From Camillea tinctor (lineage: Eukaryota > Ascomycota > Sordariomycetes > Xylariales > Xylariaceae), in NCBI GenBank assembly GCA_022578605.1, contig MU394051.1, forward strand, positions 1,041,664 through 1,105,663: a DNA stretch of 64,000 bases, in the 5' to 3' direction. The notes below the pieces were generated by a model. The model ran no database searches, was not told where the DNA came from, and saw only the letters and a program-made list of their open reading frames with translations. This document shows, one piece after another, positions 23,679 to 36,313 of this stretch; within the stretch, counting starts at the first letter, position 1, and each line of letters opens with the position of its first letter. A program made the translations under genes and the position numbers.

Positions 23679-25906
23679 ATGACGGCCGCACATAAAGCCT
23701 TCGAGGCACTAGGCCCTATTCATTGGAACGATGTGGCCCACGACAACATCCAAAACTTCCTCACCAGCATTTTCGCCGATGCGCAATGTCTCGTCGATTC
23801 CATCCCCGTCTCTATCACCTCTCTCGAACAGAAGTTCGGCAGACATCGATCTGCCACCGAGTCAGATCTCCCATCATTACTGAGCAAAGCTCCCAAGTCG
23901 TCAGACCGTGCCAGGGAGCTAAGCAAAGAGTGGAAGGAGGTTAAAGTGAATCCGCGCGAGAATCCTCTAGGCCTAGATATCTATAAACTGGCTGCCAAGG
24001 ACGGGAAGGGAGCCTGGTTCGCGAGGCGCAGCGTACACGAAGGCCTCTCTTTTGAAAAATGGAAGCTAGGCGTCGAGAAGGAGTTCGCTGAAAGCATGAA
24101 GGTCCAAGGGAATCCGGGGGACGGAAACATCAGAGGAATCGGGGCTGAGAAGCGTGTCGTAAATGAGACGATAAAAGGCTGCGGCAAGTATGAGGGTGAG
24201 CTACCAATTACCATTCTACGGACACATTTACCCAAATGTCCATGCTACAGGAAGTCAACACTAGTATCTAACTATGAAGTCCTATAGTCTATCAACTCTC
24301 AGCCCAATTCCCAGGGCCAACCACCCCGCGTGACTTTGTCACCTTGCTATTAAGCTCCGATTCAGCGGTGACAACCCCTCCGCCGGACGGTATCCGGCAA
24401 CCAAGACATTATATGGTTGTTTCAAAGCCATGTGTTCATCCGGAATGTCCACAGCGCCCCGGTTTTATTCGTGGCCAGTACGAGTCGGTCGAGTTCATCC
24501 GGGAGATCAAAGTAGAAAAGCCCTTACGGAAGATACGCTCGTCGATAGACCTATTCAACGAGGACAATGTAGCCGCAGCAAAACAGTCGATCGATAACAT
24601 TAGTAGAGAGGCTGTGGTGCGTTCTGCCCGCCAGGCAACAATTCCCAATTCCTCAAACCATAACGAAAACGGACGGCCCAGGGGTAAGACTATAGCTTTT
24701 TCCAACACCGATAATAGTCAAGTTGAAGACGACGAAGATTGTGAAACAATGATTGAATGGGTCATGGTTACGCGGAGTGACCCTGGTGGTAGTGTACCGC
24801 GATTCTTGATTGAAAGGGGGACGCCTGGTGGCATTGCTGGCGATGCCAATAAGTTCTTACAATGGATATCTTCCAAAAGCCTGGATTATTTTCTTGAAAT
24901 TGACCTCAATGATGTAATTTCCGAGCATGATGATTCAGTGGTAGAACAAGGAACTACAGAAAAGAGCCTGTCGCCAGCAAATCCCACGTCCAAACCCGCC
25001 ATTACTGAGTCTACAATTCAGCAGACACTAGCTCCCAGTGAGCGTTATGCGGAAGAAGCACCGGGATCCAGTGGCCTGTACGGCATGATCTCCGGTGCTC
25101 TAGGTGCGGCCGCTTCGGTAGCAGCTTCACGCCTTCCAAATCCATTCGGACCCGTCCATGATGAGGAACACGACTCTGTCCTGTCTACCGATCAGTCTGA
25201 TGAAACCTCATCCATTCACAGTTTCCACAGCTTCGAGTCCGATAAAAAGGAAGACTCGTCTCTTAATAAACAGACCGACGACATCTTGTTAACACCATCT
25301 ATTACAAACGGAAAAGACGGCTCGGTGCACTCCACCGAATCAGCAGCGCGCTCGACTAACACGATCTCACAGCACGATAAAGAGCTGCGGAAGCTTGAGG
25401 AGCGCAAACGGAAAATGGAGGAAAAGCTACAACTCGCACAGGAGCGAGCCAACGCCAAGCGTCGCAGCGATGCCCAGCGCGATGAAATAGCAGTACAGAA
25501 GATGCGCGAGAAGCACGAACGCGAGGTGGCAAAGCAAGAGGAGAAGTACCAGCGTGAGCTTCAACGGCTCGAGGCCAAGCGCGCGAACGAGCAGAAGAAG
25601 GCGGATGAACGCCGGCGCAAACAGGCCGAGCGCGAGGAGAAAGCCAACCTCGCCGTAGAGCTAGAGAAGGTGCGCGTGGAACGGGACCTCGCGCGTAAGC
25701 AAATAGAAGTCCTCAAGGAGCAGATCGGCGACCTACAGACGCAGAACACGATGCTCGTTGCGCGCCTCGGCCGGGAGGGCATCAGCATCAATGGCGGAAG
25801 TAGCAGTAACGAGAACCTAGCTCCTCCGGTCCTCAGAAGAGCGCTGACGGATCGACCGCCGGTAGCGGAAGGGGGGGCGCCGAAGACGAATGGGATAAAG
25901 AGTTAG
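23679..25906 (+). CDS. DUF3074 START-like protein with C-terminal coiled coil
   Basis: Two exons, 23679-24195 and 24303-25906, separated by a 107-nt intron (GTGAGC...CTCAG), give 706 aa. The junction restores the domain as GKYE-A-QFPGPTTPRDFVTLLLSS. Residues ~80-370 match the fungal DUF3074 fold, a START/Bet v 1-like lipid-binding domain. Its landmarks are FARRSVHEG, the PRDFVTLL strand, SKPCVHPECPQRPGFIRGQY and WVMVTRSDPGGSVPRFLIER. A Ser-rich linker follows, with a short Gly/Ala segment (MISGALGAAASVAASRLPNP). Residues ~530-655 form a strongly charged Glu/Lys/Arg coiled coil. Lipid binding is inferred from the domain. The gene lies in tandem with the SIP3-like gene. Confidence 0.85.
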
Positions 25907-26588
25907 CAGCTCGTATATACATACGAGATGCCTCGCGATGATGTGGATATGAAAGTGAAGAGAAAAGCCTGGATGGAGTACATATTGAAAAAGAGAAATA
26001 AAAATAAAGGAGTAGGCTAGGTGGTTTGAACATAACGACGGTGGCGAGCAATCAGGTAAATAAACGAGAGTACCAGGTTACATGCATGGCTGGAATTGGA
26101 GATGGATGGTTCTCATGATGGTTGATGTGGTGTCATTGGCGGCCTGTTGATACAAATCTATATGCACACATTTGGTGTTTTACTAAGCGGATATTCTCGT
26201 TTCTCCTTACCCCCCAATGTACAATCTTTATTCTTCGAAATGATTATTTAGGTAGCGAAAGATCTTGGACGAATAGGCAGCTCGATCATCAGCAGACGTT
26301 TTGCGGTGCTTTATTTGATCAAATTAGGTCAGGTTCAATCTAGCGAGCTTACTCGCCTAACTTAACTTATAGCAAAAATGCCATGATAGCAATATAGGAA
26401 AAGGGGGAGGGGCGTAGCAAAACACATACTTTTCTTCTCTTTTTTTTCTATCATTGTATCTTATCTATACCTAACCCAGGCGATATTTTCTTCCAGCACA
26501 TATCAACCAATAGACCACAACACGCATCAATACCAGAAAGTCAACCTAGCGAGCGTAAACCCCCTTTTTTTTCCTTCCCCTCCCACAC
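25907..26588. other. Convergent 3' flank between the DUF3074 gene and TRM732
   Basis: A 680-bp AT-rich stretch between two convergent stop codons. No gene or structured element is recognised; the ~73-codon frame at 26122-26343 lacks coding character. Confidence 0.5.
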
Positions 26589-29500
26589 TCACTCCTCACC
26601 CCCACCCTTGCAAAGCCCCAACAACAACCCGCTCACCCTCCCCGGCCCCAGCTCTCTAAACCTCCCCAGCGCCTCCCGCACCTCGTCCACGGCCCCCGCA
26701 ACCGCCGCCGCGGCGACCAGCACGCGCGCGCAGATGGCGAAGACCTGCGGCTTGGAGGTCCAGGCGAGGGGCCCCGGGCTATCGGCTAAACGCGTCATCT
26801 CGCGCAGCGCGGCGAGGAGCCAGGCGCGGAGGTCGTCCCCGATCGCAGAGGAAACAGGCGATGAAGGAGATGGGGATTGGGGTGCAGCCATGAAGGGTGA
26901 AACGGCAGCGTAAGCGGCGGCCCAGCGCTGCGCTTCGCGCACCTCGTCCACGTACAGGTTCTGCTCCTCGACGACGAAGAGCGAGTCGTCGGGGCGCATG
27001 GCTTGTGCGAGCTGCTGGGCGGCGGGGGTCCATGAGGAGGAGGTCCCAGTCATGCGGTGGGCGACGTGCGAGTGGAATGTCTCGTCGCGGGAGTAGCGCG
27101 CGCTGAGGTAGTGGACGAGCTGGTTAGCTGCCTCGATGGGAACGAGGGTTTGGCTGAGGATAGGGGCGGCGGCTAGGGCGGCGGCTTCGCGGATTTCGTC
27201 GTCGTCGTCGTTGAGGGCGTCGTAGAGGGCGAGGAGCCAGGGGAGGTGGGCGGGGTCAGGGGGCTTGTCGCTTTTGGGGTTGCCGGCTGGGTGTAGAGCT
27301 GTGGATAGAGAGGCGATGGCTTGGACGGCGGATATTCGGGTATCGAATGTCTAGAGTTGAAATTGTGAGTGTATAGCCTCGAATATTTCAGAGAAGAAGA
27401 GACAGAAGGGATCGAACTTACACGATCTGCCATCCCGGCTTCGCTGATCATAGCACCCCAGTTGTGTAGCCAGCGTGCACGACTGTCTGTGATATGACCA
27501 TCCGTTCGAGAGATGACTGTTGCCATTATCGGGCCACTGACGCGCACTATGGCGTCTCCGAGACTGGGGTTCATCGGCTTCTCATGTAGATCCGCCCAAA
27601 GTTTAGATAATTGCTCGTCGGACGGGAGGTCGTACGCCGTCTTCCCCAGTCCAGCACGAAGAATGTGATCCATTAGGGATGCTAGATTTTCCAGAGCTAA
27701 CGTTCGGGGCTCTGGCGCCTCCGTCTCGAAACATACTTGTAAATACATATTAACGAAGTTGAGTTGTGCCTCTTTATCCAGCGCCGTATCGTTTCCAGAC
27801 ATAGCCTCCAGCATGGAACATGTGATGTTAATGTCATCCTCTATGATAACCTTAGGTTTTAGGCCTTGGGGGCTATCTATGTCAGTGTTTGGTTTGCTGA
27901 ATAGTTGTTGCGCTTTTGCCTCATATAGCCTGGTTTTTAGGAGGGCCAGGGGTGCCCGGGCATTCGCCTTCTCGCTATCTACCGCAAAAACTTCGATTTC
28001 TTGTTCTAGAAGGTGTAGTAGACTTTTGGAAACTTGAGAAGCCTCTTCGAGCTTTGCATGTGGGAGTGTTTGAATCAAAAAGGTAGTGATTTCGATATAA
28101 ACAGCCTTGACCTCTGTGCACGTGCTAAGACATGTATTCGCGGCCAGGAAAGCCTCTAAGAATTCACATAGAGCATCGATATTGTGGCCTACAACTAGTT
28201 AGCTTAGATTTTCAATCTCAAAGCGAATGCGTATCTTACCAGAGAGTTGGTCTGGCATAACTTCAAATAGTCTTTCGAGCAGAAACTTGAGAGTCAACAG
28301 AGCACCATGAAGTTTATTCGCAGAAGCTCCCGAGTCCTGGATAAGAGCCCCCATTGGCATTAGCCACTCCGACTTTAGGAGGAAAGAACATAATGTACGA
28401 GCTGCAATCTCCCGTACGTGCCAGATGTGGCTACCAAGGTACCAGGAAATTATATCATATAGTCTCGCGCGAAACGCTTCTGGTGGTCCGGCACGACGGA
28501 TAATGTCTAGCGCGGGAAAGACCGATTCTGCTGTCTGTGAACCTAACAGAATCCCTGAAGATTCCTTTCCCAGCTCCAGCAGGTTAACGAGAAGTTCAGG
28601 AAGGGCTTTATATTTGTGGTAGGGGATCCTGATAGATCGGCCATCCCAACCTGCCTCCATAGAAGCTTTGCTCTCGTTCGTCCCAAAGAGACAGTCGATC
28701 AGACTTCGCAAAAGAAGCAAACCACAATTTCGGATGGCCCATCTATTATAGTCAGTAGTTACCTCAGAAAAGCTACTAAAAACATCACTTACATCTCAGA
28801 CTTAAGGCTGTTAGCTGCCAACTGTAAGCACTCTGTTAGGTACGGCTCGGCCATACTGCTCAAAAAAGAGGTCTTGAATATATCTTTAAGGCAGTTTAAG
28901 GCGTGCACCTGAGGTAGGTTTGACCCATCGGTCTCTGACACGAATGCTGGCTGCCATGCAATTTCTTGTAGTTTAGAAATCACCTCCTGAAAGGAAGGAC
29001 GCTCAGCTTTGGATGATAGAATCCCAACCACCATGGCTGGTATCCCCGCCGATCTACGAGTAGTCGATGCTTGAGTATATATGCAATCAAGAGAACCCTA
29101 AACTGTGTTAGAAATAAGCTCGAAAGTATTAACGAATAAAATCCGCTTACCTTATACCATTCGTCGAGCAGATTGATATCGTCTTTTGACTGAATAGGGA
29201 AATATTTCACAAGTTGGCAGCAAGAAGCGAAGGTCTGGGAAACTGTAGTGAACGCGCCTCGATGCCGTAAATTCGATAACTCATTAAAAGTCAACCTTCC
29301 AATGGCTTCAAAATTCTGCCTAGAAGGCGTAAGAAACCCATCTTCACGTTTAGAGCGAGCATTATTGCTAATGGCACGCGAGAGGTTACTAGAAATAAGT
29401 CAGCATAGTACCCAGCCTCTAGGGGAGTTGATAACCGACCTTGACTCGTGGATAGCTCGAAAACTGTAACTAAGGAGATCCTTGGTGTCAAGGCCATCAA

Positions 29501-31736
29501 CTTCCTCCATCTCTTCAGGCAGGTGCCCTTCTGGGGAATCATCACATAAAACATGTTTCACGAGATCCCAGACTCTTTGGCAGCAGGAAATTGCACGGTC
29601 TTGGAATTCATCAAGGATCCTGAGGTTTTCATGAGAGTATCGAGATCCAGAAAGAGAGTCCCATATCCACCTAAATACCTTATTATTGTGTATTCTTGAA
29701 AATTGAAGTTCATGAAAACCTACCGAAGAGATGCAAAGTCCCCGTGTACGGGTGCTTGAAGCACTGCAAGAGCTAGATCTTTTTCAGCGACAGACAATTT
29801 AACTTCGAGACCTGAGAGGACTTTTGATGGAATTTCTGCTACTTCTTGAAAATCAGACTTCCAGCGGCATAGGAGCTCGTATGAACGGGCAACGCCATCA
29901 GAGTGATCGGCTCGAGAAGTTCTCCTAGAAAGCTCATCTGCGTTCAGACAAAACTCCCGAAGCTCTTCCATAGGATCTTTACTTAGCCCCCTTATTTTTT
30001 CGGGTTTGAGCAGCATGATCAGAGATGCTGCAGCCTCTCTTACATCATCAAACGGGTCCATTATGAGATCTAGGACCGCGCGAAACCAGGTAGCATCAAC
30101 TAACTCCTGGCTAATAGACGTTGAGTTTCCTTGTGGCGAAGACTTAAGGAAAAAACTCATTGCTCTTAATGCGGTGATATGACGCTGGTAAGAAGCCGTA
30201 GGTATAAGCTCACCCTTTAAAAATTCCACATACCATTGAATAAATCCTTCATGTAGCGTTATAATATCACGTAACCCTATCGTAACTTTGTCAAACGTGG
30301 GGTTTCCTTTTTCTAAGCCTGCTTCCCCACTCGGTGATAATGATTGAGAATCCCGGTGGAAGTCTGTTTTCGCAGATTTCTTCAAAGCTCGGTCGTATTC
30401 CTTGCGTGTCGAGTCAAGTGTACCCTGTATACGCTTGATCATGTTTCTCGAGTAGCCCAGTACATCATATCTAAATTTGGCATCCGAGTCTTCGTAAAAT
30501 TCTGGAAGGTATCTCTTGAGAAGCTCCAAGGCTTCTGATGTATACGGCTTTGTCGTAGATGGACAAGCAACCAAAATAGCAACCCCCGAGGAGCGTGCTT
30601 CCCGTGACTCGTGGCAGAGCACATCTTCAAGCAACTCTACCGGAAGTGGCGCGACGGTGTCCTTTGTCTCTACTGATAATGAGTTCTAAGCAAGCTATTT
30701 TTCGACCGCGGACATCAGATGTGTACAAACCTTGACCCGGCTCTCCCACAACCCCAATCTTCTTTCCTGCTTCGAGCATGGCTAACCACAACATGGCATT
30801 AAGATCCAATCCTATGTTACCTTTTCCGGTAAGCTTCTGCATACGGGACAATATATGAAGGTATCGTAAGGCTCCATCTCGGTCGGTCTTGAATAACGGG
30901 ACAAAAATGTAATGTTTGATTATTTCAAGCAGCTCCAAATTTGCATGCAGCCCGTTGTATATGAATCTATGCCAATCATTAGGGTGGTGGCGTGACTTAT
31001 CATCATCCTTATACCAAGGGCTAGTGAAGATGGTAACAAGTAACTTGCCAGCCACAGGGCACACATATTGAATTTCCATCCAAGCAAAGACTCTTCCAAT
31101 AATTGCATTCCATATAGCCTGTTGGTCGGAAGAAATAGCGTGTATGTCTTTGTAGATCTCTACGATATCACAGAGAAAGAAAATCTTTTTCTGAATAAGG
31201 TGATCAAGAGAGACCATGGCAGATTTTGTCGATGGCCTAGAGGCTTGTTGGGTGATTATAGAGACAGTCTCTTTTAGGATATCTGCTTTGATAGAAGCCC
31301 CAGTCGCCTGGTTTGGGTTGCGGGATATGGAATATGCGAGGAAGTCAAGGACCAAGCGCATAGACCTGTGGGTATCCTGCTCATTCCATTCAAGGAAGAA
31401 AATGAAGAGACTTGAGGCGGTGGTGTCTGCAAAAGCAAAGGACCGCAGTGGTTCTCTGTGAGATTTGGAGCATTGCTCAACAAACCCGCAAAGCTTAGCG
31501 CAAGCATTTCCTGATGATTGTTTGGGTTTTGCAGCATTGCTAAGGAGTGATTGGAAGATATCTTTGGCTAATCTATCACTTCATATTAGTGGTCTTACGA
31601 TGTATCCAGACTCACTCGAGTAGGAAAGAATAACTCACGATAATTGAGCCTCCCCGGGTTGGGATTCTATCCAGGAAAGTGCATATTTAGGGTTGAATAA
31701 GGTATCCCCGGTTCTAGGGGGGTCTTGAAGTTCCAT
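26589..31736 (-). CDS. TRM732: Trm732/THADA homologue (tRNA 2'-O-methylation partner)
   Basis: Nine exons on the minus strand: 31736-31639, 31572-30731, 30672-29724, 29670-29440, 29388-29151, 29097-28793, 28742-28240, 28188-27422 and 27350-26589. All introns are 50-71 nt and all phases close, giving 1564 aa. The diagnostic DUF2428 core is at about 790-900: TTRRSAGIPAMVVGILSS, then EIWAIRNCGLLLLRSLID across an intron. The rest is HEAT/ARM-like helical repeat. Intron 2 is the least certain: the acceptor TATCAG at 30673 was chosen because the TTAG 14 nt upstream puts the downstream exon out of frame. Yeast Trm732 partners Trm7 for 2'-O-methylation of tRNA position 32. The terminal exon is much more GC-rich than the upstream exons. 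The gene diverges from TIM23. Confidence 0.9.
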
Positions 31737-32473
31737 ATTAGGAGGTATTGTATAAGTCACTTCCCTTGAAGGATCTAGTTAGGTATAAGAGTTGTGAGTG
31801 TTAAGTATTATTAGAGATAGGGGGTTTAAGTATGACTTGAACGGACCATAGTGTCTAGATATCCTGTGTACCTATGTAATCTAGGTATATAGATTATATA
31901 TGTAGATAACTTCACATTGGATTTTGTAAGTAGGTAGGTTAAGTAAGGTTACTTATTACATCCATAAATGGATGGTGGGGTTCGAATGTATTTGAAAATG
32001 TTGGTGGGATGTTTTCACCTACGGGAGGTAAGCTTCGGGTGCCAAGACAGCTTAGCTTAGTTTAGATTTTTTTTTTTTTCCCTTTCCACTATACACTACC
32101 AAACTACCTACGTAAATGACGGAACCTGTCTAGGAAGTGACTACGTAGTACTACATAGTATGTACTACATAGTATGTAGTATGTAGTACTATGTAATCCG
32201 TATACTACACTAGGATCATCGGTGCACGGACCATCCGATATAGCGATGGGAAACTTTTTTTTTTTTTCTCTACACATCACTTAAACGATAAAAGCTTTAA
32301 CAACCTCAACTTTAATTCAGAATTGCGACGTCGCATACCCGAAAATCCCCGCCTCCCGTGAAGAAGTCCTCTAGATACGACTGGTACTAGTTGCAGTCCC
32401 TCCCTTAATTTGCTTCTCTCTATATTATACTCGCTCGTTTCTTCCCTCTCCCCTACATTAATTCCCGCCAGCC
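31737..32473. other. Divergent TRM732/TIM23 promoter region
   Basis: The region contains poly-T tracts (about 32070-32082 and 32257-32269) and a compact set of direct and inverted repeats at 32141-32210. No coding sequence is supported. Confidence 0.55.
32141..32210. repeat. TACTACATAGTATG direct repeats with inverted copy
   Basis: Two adjacent perfect copies of a 14-mer lie at 32149-32162 and 32163-32176. They are followed by the inverted sequence TACTATGTA (32187-32195), complementary to TACATAGTA at 32152-32160, so the segment can fold into a hairpin. Confidence 0.75.
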
Positions 32474-33251
32474 ATGTCTATCTGGGACGCCCTCACGGGC
32501 CGCAAGTCGTCTTCATCCCAACAGCAGCAAGAGTCCTCAACACCGAGTTCCTCCACCACATCCGTCCCAACCCAAGCCTATACGCCCACACCTTTCGATC
32601 CCTCCGAGGCGCAGGGAGTAGATCAATTTCTAAAGAGCTCTGCCTTTGCCGACCCCTCACAATTACACCCGCTGGCTGGCCTGAACAAGGAGAGCCTAGA
32701 ATACCTAAGCCTAGAAGATTCAGCCCTCTCAGACCTGCCCGGAGCGCAAACTGCAATTCCCTCCCGGGGCTTCAGCGACGATCTATGTTACGGCACCGGT
32801 ATCACATACCTTACAGCTCTGTCATTAGGTGGCGCATGGGGACTACAGGAGGGTCTAAGGAGGTCTGTAGGCCAGCCGCCAAAGCTACGCCTAAATTCCG
32901 TTCTCAATGCGGTCACGCGAAGAGGGCCCTTCCTGGGTAACTCGGCAGGCGTTGTTGCTATTACATATAACTGTTTCAACTCGGGTATAGGCTATTTTAG
33001 GGGGAAGCATGACTCGGCAAACACTATCGTCGCGGGCGCTCTCAGCGGCATGTTGTTTAAGAGCACGCGGGGGCTTCGGCCCATGTTGATATCGGGAGGT
33101 ATTGTTGCTTCCATAGCCGGAGTATGGGCGGTATGTATTGGCTACGTCCGCGACTTGGTTGATCCTGACTCAGACTAATATCTTGCAGGTGACGAGGAAA
33201 GTCCTTCTCTCAGCACCGACTAATGAGAGCCACGAGCATCAGCATATTTAG
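32474..33251 (+). CDS. TIM23: Mitochondrial import inner-membrane translocase Tim23
   Basis: Two exons, 32474-33130 and 33189-33251, with a 58-nt intron (GTATGT...TGCAG), give 239 aa. The hydrophilic N-terminal half (1-~95) is Ser/Gln-rich, as in the intermembrane-space receptor domain of Tim23. The Tim17/Tim22/Tim23 domain (~100-215) shows four hydrophobic segments with Gly-rich packing motifs (LSLGGAWGLQEG; FNSGIGYFRGKHDSANTIVAGALSGMLFKS; ISGGIVASIAGVWA). The short second exon supplies VTRKVLLSAPTNESHEHQHI, which fits the basic end of the family better than the read-through tail, which stops inside the intron. Tim23 forms the presequence translocase channel of the inner membrane. Confidence 0.93.
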
Positions 33252-33942
33252 CTCCGAAGATAAACGCCAACGATGAAAAAAAAAGAAAAAGAAAAGGGAC
33301 ATAAGAAGAATTCCCCAAGCCTCTGACTTATATCACAACAAAGTCGAGAGTCGGTATGAATGTGTAAGATACTGGTCCCAAAACCCGAGGCTTAACGCCT
33401 GGAAGATGTTTTGATCGGTGTAATTACGAACGATATGTTCTATGATGTTTGGTCGCAACACACCAGACACTCTCTCTCCTCTGCTGGGTATGCATGTAAA
33501 ATAGGTGGTTAAAATGCATAGAAGGCATTCCGCGGCCGCGGATAGGTAGGCGTTCAAAGTCCGCAAGGGGATAGCAATTGAGACTTCCGAGTTTGAATGA
33601 CACCTTTTTCTTATGTTGGTTGTGACTTTAGTTGTCTATGAGCATCTTGAGGAAGGCAGTACTAGGGGTTGGATTCATTTTGATATCAATGTTTGGGTCT
33701 TCGCGGTTCCCCCTACAACGACGCGTGTTGCACTCTTTCCCCTTCCTTCCCCTAGAGTATACCAGCGTAGTCACAACTTTTTATGGTATTGACTGGTTGC
33801 TACGCTATTTCAAGTCATATACTGTATTTTTCTCTCCCAAGCAAAGCCCAACTTCTTCTCTAGCTATCCCTCTCACTGCAGCTTCGCATTGGCCGTTATC
33901 TTCTACGCTAAGACCAAATCAAGTCTCGCTCGCTTAAGAAGT
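33252..33942. other. Intergenic region downstream of TIM23
   Basis: About 690 bp holding the TIM23 3' flank and the promoter of the next gene. No feature is recognised; the frames here are short or use non-ATG starts. Confidence 0.5.
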
Positions 33943-35216
33943 ATGGCGACCCAAGAGGACATCCCCGAGCAGCTGAAAGAGAGGCTCATCCGCCATCATT
34001 TGCAGACATGGCGTTCAAAAGCAGTTCCCGTCACCATGGAAGAGGCTGTCAGCAAGCAATTTACTATGGACGGAAATAAAGACCCTCCTGGGCAGGTTTT
34101 TCAAGATGCTAACCCAAAGGGCTTTCTATTTATTCCGTTCGATTCTAGTCTACCCAATGACTTGCAACTGCGAGAGGAGAGGTATAAACTAATGGATGCT
34201 TTCACTAGCCAGATCTATGGTTTTGTGTCTGCGCTCCTTGATGAGGAGATTATCCGGTACGACCTACAAGGCGCCAATAATGGGGGTATCGGGGAGGTAC
34301 CCCCTCTGGCCAGCCTCCTGATTCACGAGAAGGTAAGTGATGTTTTGAAAAATAAATTACCTACATGTGACACTAGTAGCTAAAGATACACCCCACTCAG
34401 GTCAAGCTGGTGGCTAAAAATCGACTCCTGTTCGAGTTCATGAACACTCCTAATCCACATGAAGCAGCGGCTGCTGCTTTGAAACGCGAGGTCGATACTT
34501 CACCAAGTGCTCAAATAGAAAAATACGATCCTCAAATCAAGGTGTACCTTCTACGAGTCAGGGGTGACGAGAGGCTCGAGATCCGAGATATCCTTCTGTC
34601 GCACAAGGCTAGAATGACAGCATTCCACAGCCTGCTCGAGGAGAACTCTGACCCGTACGGGCCAACGCCCTTCTCTTGTGGTCCCGAAGGCATAGAATCC
34701 ATGATCTATAACGATAGGCTGCCGGAGCTTGGGCCTGAGGAATCGCGCGTCGATTTCATGGAGAAACTGCCCAGGACCTGGTGTTATCGTCTTGTTAAAA
34801 CCTTCACCAACCAAAAGCCCATGGTTATCGCCTGGTCGGATTGGAAATCTGTGGAAACGGAAGAACAGTACAAAGAGATGATGGAACTTGTCCAATTCAA
34901 TGAGTATTCTCTTATGGTTACATCGGTAAGCCATATTTCCCCGCCCCTATCCCTCTCCCCCCCCTCTTCTCCTGTTCCCCCTTAGTGTATGAACTTGTAA
35001 AGAATAAAGGGGGGAAATTATAAGTTTATATGTTAACGTAAACATTAATTACGTGTTTAGACGAACGGACTTTCAGAAGTAAAGCGCCTTAGCAGTCTCA
35101 ACTCGAACAGAGGACTTATGCTCCGGGCCTATCTGGGCGCAGCCACACGTCTATCTTCTACACCAGACGTTGAAGAAACCATAAGCCCGCCTCGGAAGAA
35201 GTCGAGGGAGATGTGA
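33943..35216 (+). CDS. Uncharacterised 356-aa protein
   Basis: Three exons, 33943-34332, 34401-34925 and 35061-35216, with introns of 68 and 135 nt (GTAAGT...CTCAG and GTAAGC...TTTAG), all in phase. The first ATG of the frame is at 33943. I do not recognise the family. The protein is soluble and mostly helical with mixed charge. Distinct segments include LKERLIRHHLQTWRSKAVPVTMEEA near the N-terminus, a hydrophobic stretch GFLFIPFDSSLPND, and a Trp-containing block VDFMEKLPRTWCYRLVKTF (~residues 265-285). The C-terminus is basic (SPPRKKSREM), possibly a nuclear signal. No signal peptide, membrane segment or catalytic motif is evident. Confidence 0.72.
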
Positions 35217-36313
35217 TGGAGGGTAAAGGGAAGGGTGAGGTGAAGGAGCAAGAGACTAGGGAGATGGGGGATTTAGATGCAGGTGACCTTGAGTCCATTA
35301 ACCCTGAGAAATTAACCTTATGATGGGGCAGTTGAGGTTCTCTTTTGGGTTGCTTAGGTAGGTATTCCTACTTGATCGGTAGCCTGGATTAGACTATATG
35401 ATCCCTGGGCTCTCTCCTTTGCTGCAATACCTCGGAATAGGGGTTAAGAGGGAAACATGTAATAAGTTTCTTTAAAATCAGGGCTTTCGGGTTTGGAAAG
35501 ATGCACTATCAAGGCCAATTAGGATACCTAGATACCTAGTACTCAATACCAAAACGAGCAGCAACCACACATGGAATAACTTTTAACTTGACATTAAGTC
35601 AGGTTGATGGCTGTACCTGCTGCACCTTCCATACTTAAGTACATACTACTAATAGTACATATACCTAAATATAAGTACCTAAGTACCTATATATTTTAAA
35701 AACAACATGAGGAAGGAGTAAAGGGATATAAGGTCAAGCTACCACTAAGTTGGTGCTGCTTATTTACATTTTATAAACGTTCCTTTTGTATATCTTGCTT
35801 ATTTTAAGCTTATACTTATTAGTCCCAGTGCTTCTTTCCATAATTATTATCTGGATATGCTTATTTCTTATTAAACGTAACAAACAACTACTACCCAAGA
35901 AGCAGGCAGGCACGCACCTTAGGTACCTATTCTGGGTGCTTTTTAAGAAAACAGGCACAAGTAGTAACAGGTACATGTATGTATGTATGTATGTATGTAT
36001 GTATGTATGTATGTATGTATGTAGTGAATGTACATGGAGTTTTCTCCCTCCCCTGAGGGCAAGCTTTGGCTTAAACTAGGACAGCAGTTCTCTGCTCATA
36101 CAGGTACATATCTCCCAATACTATATCTATGTTACTACCTACCTACCTAAACATTATCACTTCTTCACCCAACTTATATACTACTCAACAACGATAATAA
36201 AAGAGAAAAACAACTTTTGAGCCTACGAACCCCTGAGTCAACATACGTCTTGCCATATATTAGTTACATTGATCGTTACATAATTCAAGGTTGCGCCATT
36301 GTCACTGCGGCAA
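35217..36313. other. AT-rich intergenic region with ATGT microsatellite
   Basis: About 1.1 kb of AT-rich DNA with scattered TACCTA-type words and a 48-bp ATGT array near its end. No gene is supported. Confidence 0.55.
35975..36022. repeat. (ATGT)12 microsatellite
   Basis: Twelve perfect tandem tetranucleotides. A translation of this stretch reads as repeated Met/Tyr/Val/Cys and is not coding. Confidence 0.95.
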
